A model generated the notes under the pieces. The model was not told the DNA's origin. It saw only the letters and a list, made by a program, of their open reading frames with translations, and searched no databases. This document shows, one piece after another, positions 45,928 to 54,277 of a stretch of 64,000 bases of DNA (the stretch's first letter is position 1; each line of letters opens with the position of its first letter). The stretch is from Chloroflexota bacterium (GTDB lineage: Bacteria; Chloroflexota; Dormibacteria; Aeolococcales; Aeolococcaceae), in assembly GCA_005880985.1 (NCBI GenBank), contig VBIQ01000017.1:1-64000 (forward strand). Reading direction: 5' to 3'. The position numbers were made by a program, and so were the translations under genes.

Positions 45928-46994
45928 GGTCCCAGCTCCAGTCCGGCGGCGACCATGTCACGGAGGAGCCGCTCGACCGCGCGATCCGGAGAGAGCTCGG
46001 CGGCGCGCCGGCGTCCGCGCTCCACCTGCTGTTCGCGCAGGACCGGGTCCGCGGTCAGGCGGGCCACCGCCTCCGCCACCAGGCACGGGTCGCGTCCGTC
46101 GATGAGCAGGCCGGCATCCCCCAGGGTGTCGCCGGCAGCACCCGCGTTGCGCGCGACCACCGGCAGGTCGGAGAGCATGGCTTCGACCAAGGGCACGTTG
46201 AAGCCCTCGTGTTCGCTCATCGACAGGTAGACCGAGGCGGTTGCGTAACACTCGCGCAGCGTCCCGGCGTCGACGCGTCCGGTGAAGACGACACCGTCCT
46301 CGTTCAGCCGCCCCATCACGCGGTCGAGACCGGCACGGTACACGGGGAGCCGGGCGTAGTCGCCGACGACCCAGAGGCGCGCCCCCGGATCAACCCCGCG
46401 CCGGTACGCGTGCAGCACCCGGATCGCATCATCGACCCGCTTGTTGGGTGCGACCCGTCCCACGGTGAGAATGACCGTCCCGCCACCTCCTCTCGATGCC
46501 GCGCCTGCGCCGGGGCGGTGGCCGAGATACCCCTCCGGTTCCAGCAGTATGGGAAGCACCCCGGTGCGGCGGAATCCCAGGGCGACCAGTTCCCGCCGGG
46601 TGAACTCCGAACGTCCAAGGGCGAGCGCGGCGCGCTCGCGCAGCAGGGCGATCTCGGTGCGCGCAGCCCGGCAGACGTCGTAATGAGCCCGATCGATGAG
46701 CCAGTAGTAGCCGGCGGGGGTGGTGTTGTGATCGAGCAGCACCAGCGGCAGGCGCGAGCCGGCCAGCCGCCGGGTCGCCGGCGACGCGATCGCGTAGTGA
46801 AAGAGGACCGCGGCGGGCGCCGGGCCCTCGAGCAGCCGATCGAGCAGGTGGACATCCTGTCCGGGAAGCCGCTCGAGCACGAACACCTCGGAGTCCAGCC
46901 CGCGCTCGCGCAGGCGCGCCCGCAGGGTCAGGACGTCGCTGGTGACGGCGTCGATCGCCGGCATCACCGGGACCACCTGGTGGACCGCGGTCAC
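45924..46994 (-). CDS. GT4 glycosyltransferase (type B of this locus)
   Basis: 356 residues from a GTG at 46994 that overlaps the upstream stop. 'TAVHQVVPVMPAIDAVTSDV' and 'VLFHYAIASPATRRLAG' define type B, shared with 46991 next door. 'TVILTVGRVAPNKRVDDAIR' and E-x7-E in 'SEHEGFNVPLVEAMLSD' complete the GT-B fold. The two adjacent type B genes probably arose by tandem duplication and add successive sugars. Confidence 0.85.
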   Translation of the reverse strand: MTAVHQVVPVMPAIDAVTSDVLTLRARLRERGLDSEVFVLERLPGQDVHLLDRLLEGPAPAAVLFHYAIASPATRRLAGSRLPLVLLDHNTTPAGYYWLIDRAHYDVCRAARTEIALLRERAALALGRSEFTRRELVALGFRRTGVLPILLEPEGYLGHRPGAGAASRGGGGTVILTVGRVAPNKRVDDAIRVLHAYRRGVDPGARLWVVGDYARLPVYRAGLDRVMGRLNEDGVVFTGRVDAGTLRECYATASVYLSMSEHEGFNVPLVEAMLSDLPVVARNAGAAGDTLGDAGLLIDGRDPCLVAEAVARLTADPVLREQQVERGRRRAAELSPDRAVERLLRDMVAAGLELGP

Positions 46995-48031
46995 GGCAAA
47001 CCCCACGGCGCCAGGGCGGTCGCCAGACTGCGCTGCAGCGTCGCCGGCGAGAAGTGCGCGGCCCGCTCCCGTCCGCGACGGGACAGCTCCCCCGAGAGAG
47101 TGTCGTCGGTGAGCACGCGTTCCACGGCAGCGGCCCATTCCAGGGGGTCGTCGCCGCAGACAAGGCCTGCGCCGCCGACCACCTCGGGAAGCGCGCCGTG
47201 GTGGCTGGCGACCACCGGGACGCCGCGCGCCATCGCCTCCAGGGGCGGCACGCCGAAGCCCTCGTGGGCACTGGGGAGCACCAGCGCGGCGGCGCGGGCG
47301 TAAGCCGCCTCGAGCTCGCGGTCGCTGACCTTGCCGCGCATCACCAGCCCGGCGTCCAGTCGCAGCGCCAGCGCGTCCAGCGCGCGCGCGTACGGTTCCA
47401 TCTCGTCGCTGCTGCCCACCAGTTCGAGCTCGATATCGGGCACGTGCCGGCGCACCGCGGCCACGGCCCGGACGGCGATCTCCCACCGCTTGTGTGGCGC
47501 GACCCGGCCCACCGCCAGCACGGTGTGCCGCGGCCGGCCGGCAGTCGCGGGACGCGGCGGCGGCTCGGTGGTCACCGGGCAGATCCCGGTGACATCGAAC
47601 CCCGCCTCCACCAGGTCGCGCCGACTGAACTCGCTGTGTGCCAGTCCCAGCTCGAAGGCGTCCGCCAGCCAGGGCAGTTGCAGCCGCGCGCTGCGGACCC
47701 GCTCCCAGTTGACCCGGCTGACCTCACCGAACCAGTGCTCGGGGGTGATGTTGTAGTAGATGAGACCGCGTCGAGCATCGACGCCGACGGCCGCGTCGGT
47801 CGCCGGCGAGGCGATGGCGTAGTGGAGGAGCACCGCCTGTCCCCGGGCGGTTCCGGCGAGCTCGCCAAGTGGTCGCGTCTCGGCGCGGAGGTCGTCGTGC
47901 GGGTCATCGGTGAAGATCGAAGAGTCGACACCAAGCTGCTGCAGCGCCACCCGTGTCTGCAGCGTCAGCCGCCCCAGCGCGTCAGCCGGGTTGAGCGACG
48001 GGACGACCTGGTGGACGCTCCGCAGCGTCAC
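46991..48031 (-). CDS. GT4 glycosyltransferase (type B of this locus)
   Basis: 346 residues from a GTG at 48031 overlapping the upstream stop (GTGA). 'RSVHQVVPSLNPADALGRLT', 'AVLLHYAIASPATDAAVG' and 'LIYYNITPEHWFGEVSRVNW' match its downstream neighbour and the protein at 16823. 'TVLAVGRVAPHKRWEIAVRA' and E-x7-E in 'SAHEGFGVPPLEAMARG' are the donor-site motifs. Cytoplasmic, no membrane helices. Confidence 0.85.
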   Translation of the reverse strand: MTLRSVHQVVPSLNPADALGRLTLQTRVALQQLGVDSSIFTDDPHDDLRAETRPLGELAGTARGQAVLLHYAIASPATDAAVGVDARRGLIYYNITPEHWFGEVSRVNWERVRSARLQLPWLADAFELGLAHSEFSRRDLVEAGFDVTGICPVTTEPPPRPATAGRPRHTVLAVGRVAPHKRWEIAVRAVAAVRRHVPDIELELVGSSDEMEPYARALDALALRLDAGLVMRGKVSDRELEAAYARAAALVLPSAHEGFGVPPLEAMARGVPVVASHHGALPEVVGGAGLVCGDDPLEWAAAVERVLTDDTLSGELSRRGRERAAHFSPATLQRSLATALAPWGLP

Positions 48032-48510
48032 GCGCGCTGGTCGGGTTCGCTGCTCTGGCCATCGCCACCGCCGCCGCCGTGCAACAACCGCCGTTGCAGG
48101 TCGGCGATCTGTCGATTGTGCTCGGCGAGCACCTCGACGACGGCACGGTGATGAGCGTTGACCTGGTCGATGACGGGTGGCAGGTACCAGCGCAGGGCTC
48201 GCCGCACCAGCCGCTTGGTGAAGACGACGAGGGAGCCAACAAGCGGCCTGGTGGAATCCAGCTGCAGGTCAACGCGCGCGTCGGCGGAACGGACCGCTTC
48301 CTGCCACGCGGGGCCGGCGACGAAGGTGGGATCGGGGTCGATCGCCAGTGGCTCTTCCAGCAGGGCCAGGAACTCTGGAGGATAGGTCCCCGAACGTCGC
48401 TTGTCTGCCGCCGCCGCCCGGATCTCGGCCAGGATTGCGTCCAGGTCGAGGTCGGCGCTGCGCTCGTCGACCGCGGCAAGTTCGGCAGCCGGCTCGTCGG
48501 CCTCGGTCAT
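48028..48510 (-). CDS. Small coiled-coil/amphipathic protein, 'RR-x-x-G-x-YP' family
   Basis: 160 residues from the ATG at 48510. The helix 'LAEIRAAAADKRRSGTYPPE' and the segment 'GSLVVFTKRLVRRALRWYLP' align with the N-terminal half of the protein at 19077, and a coiled coil ('HNRQIADLQRRLLH') ends it. No methyltransferase domain follows, so it is the stand-alone version of that module. First gene of the gmd/wzm/wzt operon. It may scaffold the glycosyltransferases at the membrane (inference). An upstream in-frame extension runs antisense through the divergent gene and was rejected. Confidence 0.72.
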   Translation of the reverse strand: MTEADEPAAELAAVDERSADLDLDAILAEIRAAAADKRRSGTYPPEFLALLEEPLAIDPDPTFVAGPAWQEAVRSADARVDLQLDSTRPLVGSLVVFTKRLVRRALRWYLPPVIDQVNAHHRAVVEVLAEHNRQIADLQRRLLHGGGGGDGQSSEPDQRA

Positions 48511-48516
48511 CGCCGC

Positions 48517-48544
48517 ATCATAGCCACCGCCGACTGGCTGGCAA
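48517..48544 (-). promoter_or_regulatory. Strong leaderless promoter of the gmd/wzm/wzt operon
   Basis: On the minus strand TTGCCA (48544-48539), 16 nt, TATGAT (48522-48517), then 6 nt to the ATG at 48510. This is the best promoter in the window by consensus and places the transcript start at the start codon. Confidence 0.65.
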
Positions 48545-48592
48545 CGTGTGCGGCCGCCTGTCAACCGACGCGGTGATGCGCCCTCCATGCGG

Positions 48593-48598
48593 TATAAA
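48593..48598 (+). promoter_or_regulatory. -10 box of the divergent methyltransferase/GT4 operon
   Basis: TATAAA ends 5 nt before the GTG at 48604 and 8 nt before the ATG at 48607, another leaderless arrangement. Its -35 is not clear. The two divergent promoters share a 93-bp gap. Confidence 0.5.
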
Positions 48599-48603
48599 GC
48601 GGC

Positions 48604-49857
48604 GTGATGCCTCCCGATCCGGGCCCACCTCAGGACGGCGCCGACGTCGACCTCGGGACCCTGGTGCAACAGCTGCGCGAGCGGGTGGCCGAGCGGCGGC
48701 AGGCAGGCGAGTACCCCCCCGACCTCGAGGCGACGCTCGACCGCCATTACGAGTCGGTGGCCGGTCACCGTGACCGCGAGACACGTCTGCGCGCGCTGGG
48801 AGTGGCCGCCCGCAGGCTGGGGAGCAAAGGCTTCGATCGCCAGCGTATCGACTCCTCGTCGGAGATTCCCTTCGGCTCGCAGGTCCATCGCGTCATCGCC
48901 AAAGCGGTGGCGCGCCAGACAGACGGCGTGCTGCGTCAGCTGTCGGAGCTCGCCTCGGAGCTCAGCCGGATCCTCGGTGACATCGTCGACCTCATACCCG
49001 AGCAGGACGACTTCGCCGACCTGTCCGCCCGCGTCGACCTCGTGCTCGATCGCCTTGTCGCCTACGAGAAGGCTCCCAGGGGTGGCACTACCGCCCAGCG
49101 CGAGCTGGCGCGACGTCTCGATGAGGTCGAGACCGAGCTGGCGCAGAACCGGTTTCACCCCTGGTACTCGCAGGAGGCGTTCGAGCGCAGCTTCCGTGGT
49201 TCGCGCCAGCAGATCCTCTCCGCGTACGCGTCACTCGCCGACCGCTTCCACAACTGTGCGCCGGTGGTCGACATCGGCTGTGGTCGCGGGGAGATGCTCG
49301 AGCTGCTCGCCGGCCGCGGCATCGAGGCCTACGGCATCGAGATCGACGAGGCCCTGGTCGAGGTGGTGCGTGAGCTGGGATACACCGTGCACCTCGCCGA
49401 CGCCATCGCCCACCTCGAGTCGCTGATAGATGGGTCGCTGGGCGGCATCTTTCTCGGTCAGGTGATCGAGCACCTCTCTGCCCAGCGGGCGGCCGATCTG
49501 ATGGCCCTCGCCGCGCTCAAGCTCCGTCCCGGCGGCCGGCTGATCATCGAGACGGTCAACGCGCAATCGCTGTACGTGTACGCTCATGCCTTCTACCTGG
49601 ATCCGACGCACATACGCCCGGTGCACCCTGCCTATCTCGAGTTCCTCGCGCGCGAGGCCGGCTTCAACCTGGTGGAGATCGACTGGCGGTCGCCGGTTCC
49701 CGCCGCCGACGCGCTGGAGACAGTGGATTCGCTGGAGGCGGCGTCCCAGGATGGGGAGCACTCGGAGGCGATGCGCGAGATCTTCAACCGCAACGCCGCG
49801 CGGGTGAACACGCTGCTGTTCAACGATCAGGACTACGCGATCATCGCCACCCGCTAG
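48604..49857 (+). CDS. SAM-dependent methyltransferase with N-terminal 'RR-x-x-G-x-YP' helix
   Basis: 417 residues (GTG at 48604 or ATG one codon later). N-terminal helix 'LRERVAERRQAGEYPPDLEA', then a coiled-coil region to about 200. Residues about 205-350 are a Methyltransf_23 domain: 'PVVDIGCGRGEMLELLAGRG' (complete motif I), 'GIFLGQVIEHLSAQRAADLM' and 'LKLRPGGRLIIETVN'. Such enzymes with coiled coils resemble the chain-terminating methylase WbdD type that caps O-antigen for recognition by Wzt_C; this role is an inference fitting the nearby wzt. It heads the divergent operon with two GT4 genes. Confidence 0.83.
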   Translation: MMPPDPGPPQDGADVDLGTLVQQLRERVAERRQAGEYPPDLEATLDRHYESVAGHRDRETRLRALGVAARRLGSKGFDRQRIDSSSEIPFGSQVHRVIAKAVARQTDGVLRQLSELASELSRILGDIVDLIPEQDDFADLSARVDLVLDRLVAYEKAPRGGTTAQRELARRLDEVETELAQNRFHPWYSQEAFERSFRGSRQQILSAYASLADRFHNCAPVVDIGCGRGEMLELLAGRGIEAYGIEIDEALVEVVRELGYTVHLADAIAHLESLIDGSLGGIFLGQVIEHLSAQRAADLMALAALKLRPGGRLIIETVNAQSLYVYAHAFYLDPTHIRPVHPAYLEFLAREAGFNLVEIDWRSPVPAADALETVDSLEAASQDGEHSEAMREIFNRNAARVNTLLFNDQDYAIIATR

Positions 49858-49864
49858 CAGCCCA

Positions 49865-50938
49865 GTGGAGATCCATCAGATCCTCGTTGCCGCCTCTCCG
49901 GGTGATGCCATCACCAACGAAGCGCTCTTGATGCGGCGTCTGTTCCGGAGGATTGGGCGATCCGAGATATTCGCCCACTACATCGATGCCCGGCTACCCG
50001 ACGTGCTGCCGCTCGCCGCCTACCCCGAGCGCGCCTCGGGGCTGCGAGCGGACAACCTCCTGGTGGCACACGCGTCGATCGGTGAGTCGCCGGTCTTCGA
50101 GTTCCTCCTGCAGCGCCGTGAGCGCCTGGTGCTGCGCTACCACAACGTCACCCCCGCCGAAGTCTTTGAGCCCTTCGATCATGTCTTCGCCTGCCGTCTG
50201 CGGGCCGGGCGCCAGGAGGTGGCGGCTCTCCGGCAGCGCACCACCCTGGCGGTGGCGGCCTCCGCCTACAACGCCGCCGAGCTGGCCGACATGGGCTACC
50301 GGGATGTTGCCGTGGTGCCCCTGCTGGTCGACTTCGACGGTCTCACGCGAACCCCTCCGCGCGAACCCGAGCGCTTCGACCTCTCCGGTGAGCCACGGCC
50401 GCCGGTGGTCCTGTTCGTGGGTCGCATGGTCCCCAACAAGAACCATCCGGCGCTGCTCAAGACCCATCACGTCCTGCGCACCTACCGTCGATTCGACGCT
50501 CGGCTGGTGCTGGTGGGAACGTCCCACTTCGCCACCTATGTCGCCTCGCTCGAGCGCTTCGCCCGAGAGCTGGCACTTCCCGGTGTCGTCTTCGCCGGCG
50601 CCATTCCGGTCGCCGAGCTGGCGTGGCTCTATCAACGCGCCGACGCCTTCCTCTGCCTCTCGTCGCATGAGGGTTTCTGCGCGCCGCTGGTCGAGGCGAT
50701 GGCCTTCGACACCCCGGTGGTGGCCTGGTCGAGCAGCGCCGTCGGGCAGACGGTAGGCGATGCCGGCATTCTCATCGACGAGCCGTCGCCGCTGATGGCG
50801 GCCGAGGCCGTTGATGCGGTGCTCGGTGATCCCGGCCTCGCCGCCGCGCTGGTGGCGCGCGGGCGGCGCCGGGCTGCTGAATATTCGCTGGACCGCACCG
50901 GGAGCGCCCTTCTGCAGCGCCTCCTGGAGGTGGCCTGA
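49865..50938 (+). CDS. GT4 glycosyltransferase (type B-like)
   Basis: 357 residues from a GTG at 49865. 'EIHQILVAASPGDAITNEAL' and 'LVLRYHNVTPAEVFEPFDHV' resemble the type B set, 'VVLFVGRMVPNKNHPALLKT' and E-x7-E in 'SSHEGFCAPLVEAMAFD' complete the fold. It follows the methyltransferase after 7 nt and shares 1 nt with the next GT4 (TGATG), so the three are one unit. Confidence 0.84.
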   Translation: MEIHQILVAASPGDAITNEALLMRRLFRRIGRSEIFAHYIDARLPDVLPLAAYPERASGLRADNLLVAHASIGESPVFEFLLQRRERLVLRYHNVTPAEVFEPFDHVFACRLRAGRQEVAALRQRTTLAVAASAYNAAELADMGYRDVAVVPLLVDFDGLTRTPPREPERFDLSGEPRPPVVLFVGRMVPNKNHPALLKTHHVLRTYRRFDARLVLVGTSHFATYVASLERFARELALPGVVFAGAIPVAELAWLYQRADAFLCLSSHEGFCAPLVEAMAFDTPVVAWSSSAVGQTVGDAGILIDEPSPLMAAEAVDAVLGDPGLAAALVARGRRRAAEYSLDRTGSALLQRLLEVA

Positions 50939-52182
50939 TGCGCCTCCTGTTCGTGGTGCAGCGCTACGGCCAGGAGGTGTTCGGGGGTGCCGAGGCCTGC
51001 TGCCGCGAGTTCGCCACTCGCCTGGCCGCGCGCGGCCACCAGGTCCACGTGGTGACCAGTCGGGCCCGCAACTACTCCGATTGGGCCAACGAGTATCCCG
51101 AGGGAGAGCAGGACCTCGACGGTGTCACAGTCCACCGCCTTTCCGTATCCCGCCCGCGTCACGCCGAGGTCTTCGACGGCCTGCAGCGCCGGACGGTCGC
51201 CGCCCATCACTGGACCGCGGCGCACCTGCAGACGGAGTGGATGCGCCAACAGGGGCCGCTGATCGACGAGCTGCCGGGATGGCTGGCGGACATGTCACCC
51301 GGGTTCGATATCACCATCTTCTTCACCTACCTCTACTACACGACCTGGGCGGGTCTGCGCGCGGTGCGCACGCCGTCCGTCCTCCACCCCACCGCTCACG
51401 ACGAACCCCCCGCCTACCTGCCGCTCTTCGACGAGGTCTTCCGGTTGCCATCGGCGCTCGCCTTCCTGACGGCGGAGGAGGGAGAGTTCGTGCGGCGGCG
51501 CTTCCGGGTTCGGCAACCGAGCATGGTCATCGGAATCGGCATGGAGGCCCGACCGCCTACGGGCACCGGTGAGTTTCGGCGCCGGTTTGGAATCGATGAC
51601 GCTCCGTATCTCGCCTGCGTCGGGCGCACCGATCCCGGCAAGGGGTCACTCGAGCTCTTCGAGTTCTTCACCGCCTACCAGCGCCGGCGGCGAAGTCCCC
51701 TCAAGCTGGCCCTCATCGGCGAGGAGGTCTTCCCGCTACCGTCCCATCCCGACGTCGTCAAGACGGGGTTCGTCGACGAGGACGTTCGCGACGCGGGCAT
51801 CGCCGGCGCCACCCTGTTGGTGCAGCCGTCGTTCTTCGAGAGCTTTTCGATGGTCTTGACCGAGGCCTGGAGCTTCGGCGTTCCCGCGCTGGTGCAGGGC
51901 CGGTCGGAGGTCCTGGTGGGTCAGGCGCGGCGCAGCGGCGGTGGGCTTCCGTACTGCGGTTACGCCGAGTTCGAGGCCGCCCTCGACCTGCTCCTCGCCG
52001 ACGACGAGTTGCGGCGGCGGCTTGGCTCCGCCGGTCGTGCTCACGTCGAGAGCACGTACAGCTGGGATGCGGTGTTCGCCCGATACTTCACCCTGCTGGG
52101 GCGCGCCGTCGAACGGCGCTGGGTGCCTCCCGGGCTCGGGGTCGCGGCGGCGGCTAGCGAGGCAGCAGCGCCACCGAGCTGA
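50938..52182 (+). CDS. GT4 glycosyltransferase (type A of this locus)
   Basis: 414 residues from an ATG overlapping the previous stop, with GGAGGTGG as ribosome site. 'LLFVVQRYGQEVFGGAEACC' and 'VHVVTSRARNYSDWANEYP' are type A. 'YLACVGRTDPGKGSLELFEF' and E-x7-E in 'FFESFSMVLTEAWSFG' follow. The Ala-rich C-terminal end overlaps the convergent methyltransferase by 29 nt. Partner of the type B GT4 before it. Confidence 0.84.
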   Translation: MRLLFVVQRYGQEVFGGAEACCREFATRLAARGHQVHVVTSRARNYSDWANEYPEGEQDLDGVTVHRLSVSRPRHAEVFDGLQRRTVAAHHWTAAHLQTEWMRQQGPLIDELPGWLADMSPGFDITIFFTYLYYTTWAGLRAVRTPSVLHPTAHDEPPAYLPLFDEVFRLPSALAFLTAEEGEFVRRRFRVRQPSMVIGIGMEARPPTGTGEFRRRFGIDDAPYLACVGRTDPGKGSLELFEFFTAYQRRRRSPLKLALIGEEVFPLPSHPDVVKTGFVDEDVRDAGIAGATLLVQPSFFESFSMVLTEAWSFGVPALVQGRSEVLVGQARRSGGGLPYCGYAEFEAALDLLLADDELRRRLGSAGRAHVESTYSWDAVFARYFTLLGRAVERRWVPPGLGVAAAASEAAAPPS

Positions 52183-53593
52183 TCGCGACCGAGAGGGTTC
52201 GGGTGTCCGGATTGAGGCCGCACTCGACCGGGCGCCACTGGCGGTCGGTGTGCAGCACCACCTGCTGGTCGCCGACGCTGATGTCGACGTCGGCGCCCCG
52301 ACTGAAGGGACGCCCGTCGGCGGCGATGTGCCAGCTCACCTGGCGACCGTTCAGCTCGGCGCAGAGCGTGAGGTCGCCCGCTTCCACCGGAGGAGCCACC
52401 CCCTCGACCCTGATCGTGCCCGCACCCTCGAACGTGGGAGACAGCAGGAGGGTCGCCCGCGGCTCGCAGCCCATCCAGCGAGCATGGACGCCTTGGATGA
52501 CCTCCAGCTCGTACAGGCCTCCCATCGCTTGAACGTCGTCGTTGCAGCCGACCACCAGATCGGGCATGACCGGGCGACGCAGCGCGTGCTGGCTCGAGTA
52601 CAGCCAGCGGGGGTAGCGCCAGCGTGGCATGCCGCGCGCCTCGGCCAGGGCGAAGAGGTTGCAACCCCGATCTCCCGGGTTGGGTCCGGGCATGGTGCTC
52701 TTCCAGTCGGCGGCGTGGTCGTGGATGTCAAGCGCGAACACATCGCTCACCGTGTAACCGCATTCCGAGAGCAGCAGGCGCAGCTCGGCAACCGTGTACT
52801 CGCGGTTGTGCCGTCCGTAGGTCCCGTAGCCCGAGAGCTCCTCGTAGACGTTGTCGCCGCGCAGCATCCTTGCCAGATTGTCGATGCGGGTGGCGTTGGG
52901 GGTGGTCAGCAGCAGCAGGCCACCGTCGGCCAGGACGCGATGGATCTCGGCGAGCATGTGAATTGGATCCTGAGGCAGGTGTTCCAGAATCTCGCAGCAG
53001 AGAACCAGCTGGAAGCTGCCGTCGGGGTAGGGGAAGCGGTCACTCTCGACGTTGAAATGGTCGAAGTCGAACACGTGCCGTTCGCCGGTCGACCGGCTGG
53101 TGACGATCTGCTGGCCGCGAGCCGGTCGCCCCGGACCGAACCAATTCGCACAGACGGCATCGATCCCGCGGCGACGGAGCAGGCGAGTGATGAAGTAGGG
53201 ATTGGCGCCGAGCTCGAGAACCTGCACGCCCGCGGGCAGCTCGGGGAGCATTGCCACGGTGACCCGGAAGCGTTCGAGGGCGTCCGCGAGATACGCGTCC
53301 GCCTCCTCGACAGTGGAGAAGATATCGGTGTCGGTCAGGTACGCGCGGAGCGCGTCTGCATCGGCCACGTCGGAGGGCAGGATCAGCGTGCGCGGCGGCG
53401 GTGGCTTGGGATGGCGCAGCGCGCGGTAGACGCGTCGCAGGGCCTTGCGAATCGGGAGCGGAAGCGACGACCTTGCTCGCCGGCGCGCCCGCTCAGCCAG
53501 GGCGTGGCGAACGCCCGATGCAGGCAACTCTCCTCGAACGCGGCGGCTGCGTTCGTGGGGGGCCTGGGCGCCCCCTTCGTTGACCACGGTCAC
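52154..53593 (-). CDS. SAM methyltransferase with C-terminal beta domain
   Basis: 479 residues from a GTG at 53593. An Arg-rich N-terminus with a possible amphipathic helix, then a methyltransferase core at about 115-300: 'VQVLELGANPYFITRLLRRR' (variant motif I), 'FQLVLCCEILEHLPQDPIHM' and 'LADGGLLLLTTPN'. The last 150 residues are beta-rich ('AGDLTLCAELNGRQVSWHIA') and may bind glycan or lipid. Methyl transfer to a surface sugar is probable from context. It is convergent with, and overlaps, the GT4 operon, so it is regulated separately. Confidence 0.75.
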   Translation of the reverse strand: MTVVNEGGAQAPHERSRRVRGELPASGVRHALAERARRRARSSLPLPIRKALRRVYRALRHPKPPPPRTLILPSDVADADALRAYLTDTDIFSTVEEADAYLADALERFRVTVAMLPELPAGVQVLELGANPYFITRLLRRRGIDAVCANWFGPGRPARGQQIVTSRSTGERHVFDFDHFNVESDRFPYPDGSFQLVLCCEILEHLPQDPIHMLAEIHRVLADGGLLLLTTPNATRIDNLARMLRGDNVYEELSGYGTYGRHNREYTVAELRLLLSECGYTVSDVFALDIHDHAADWKSTMPGPNPGDRGCNLFALAEARGMPRWRYPRWLYSSQHALRRPVMPDLVVGCNDDVQAMGGLYELEVIQGVHARWMGCEPRATLLLSPTFEGAGTIRVEGVAPPVEAGDLTLCAELNGRQVSWHIAADGRPFSRGADVDISVGDQQVVLHTDRQWRPVECGLNPDTRTLSVAISSVALLPR

Positions 53594-53600
53594 CGGCGCG

Positions 53601-53606
53601 ATGGTA
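53601..53606 (-). promoter_or_regulatory. -10 box, leaderless spacing, for the 53593 methyltransferase
   Basis: TACCAT on the minus strand ends 7 nt before the GTG at 53593, with no SD. Confidence 0.4.
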
Positions 53607-53666
53607 CACGCTCCTCCCCAGCCGAGGGTGGCGCCGGTCCGCGCGTCAGCTCTCCGGGCCTCGGGC

Positions 53667-53672
53667 TACACT
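53667..53672 (+). promoter_or_regulatory. -10 box, leaderless spacing, for apt
   Basis: TACACT ends 7 nt before the ATG at 53680 and no SD is visible. With the box at 53601 it makes a compact divergent promoter pair. Confidence 0.45.
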
Positions 53673-53679
53673 CCCGCCG

Positions 53680-54258
53680 ATGACGGCCAGCGTTGGTGAC
53701 GGCGGTGCCGATGCCCGACAGGGTCGAGCCGGCGACGAGCTCGCCAGCCGTCTCCGATCCCTGATTCGCGACGTCCCCGACTTCCCCCGCGAAGGGATCC
53801 TCTTCAAGGACGTCACCACAGTCTTCGCCGATGGCGCGTCCTTCCACGCCGCTGTTGATGCTCTGGCCGGCGTCTATCGTGACCAGCACGTCGACGTGGT
53901 GGTCGGGGTGGAATCACGCGGTTTTGTGATCGGTGCAGCCGTCGCCTACGCCCTTGGTGCCGGCTTCGTCTTCGTCCGCAAGCAGGGAAAGCTGCCGGCC
54001 CCGGTGATCTCCCACGCCTACACTCTGGAGTACGGCGAGGCGGTGCTGGAGATGCACGCTGACGCCATCACCCGGGGCCAGCGGGTGCTCGTCGTCGATG
54101 ATCTGCTCGCCACCGGAGGGACGGCGGCTGCTACCGTCTCGCTGGCCGAGCAGCTCGGTGGCGTTGTGGTCGGGATCGCCTTCCTGGTCGAGCTCGCCGC
54201 CCTGGCGGGTGCGCAGGCCCTGGGCGGGCGGCCCTACGTTTCCCTGGTCCGCTTCTAA
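53680..54258 (+). CDS. apt: Adenine phosphoribosyltransferase
   Basis: 192 residues. '[20 protein letters not shown]', '[20 protein letters not shown]', '[19 protein letters not shown]' and the PRPP loop '[19 protein letters not shown]' are complete. It converts adenine and PRPP to AMP in the cytoplasm. An N-terminal extension of about 18 residues is Gly/Asp-rich. It is followed after 19 nt by ahcY, linking adenine salvage to the SAM cycle. Confidence 0.95.
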   Translation: MTASVGDGGADARQGRAGDELASRLRSLIRDVPDFPREGILFKDVTTVFADGASFHAAVDALAGVYRDQHVDVVVGVESRGFVIGAAVAYALGAGFVFVRKQGKLPAPVISHAYTLEYGEAVLEMHADAITRGQRVLVVDDLLATGGTAAATVSLAEQLGGVVVGIAFLVELAALAGAQALGGRPYVSLVRF

Positions 54259-54266
54259 GAAGAAAG

Positions 54267-54273
54267 AAAGGAG
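54267..54273 (+). promoter_or_regulatory. Ribosome-binding site fixing the ahcY start
   Basis: AAAGGAG lies 4 nt before the ATG at 54278 in the short apt-ahcY gap and excludes the longer in-frame ORF that runs back through apt. Confidence 0.7.
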
Positions 54274-54277
54274 TCCG

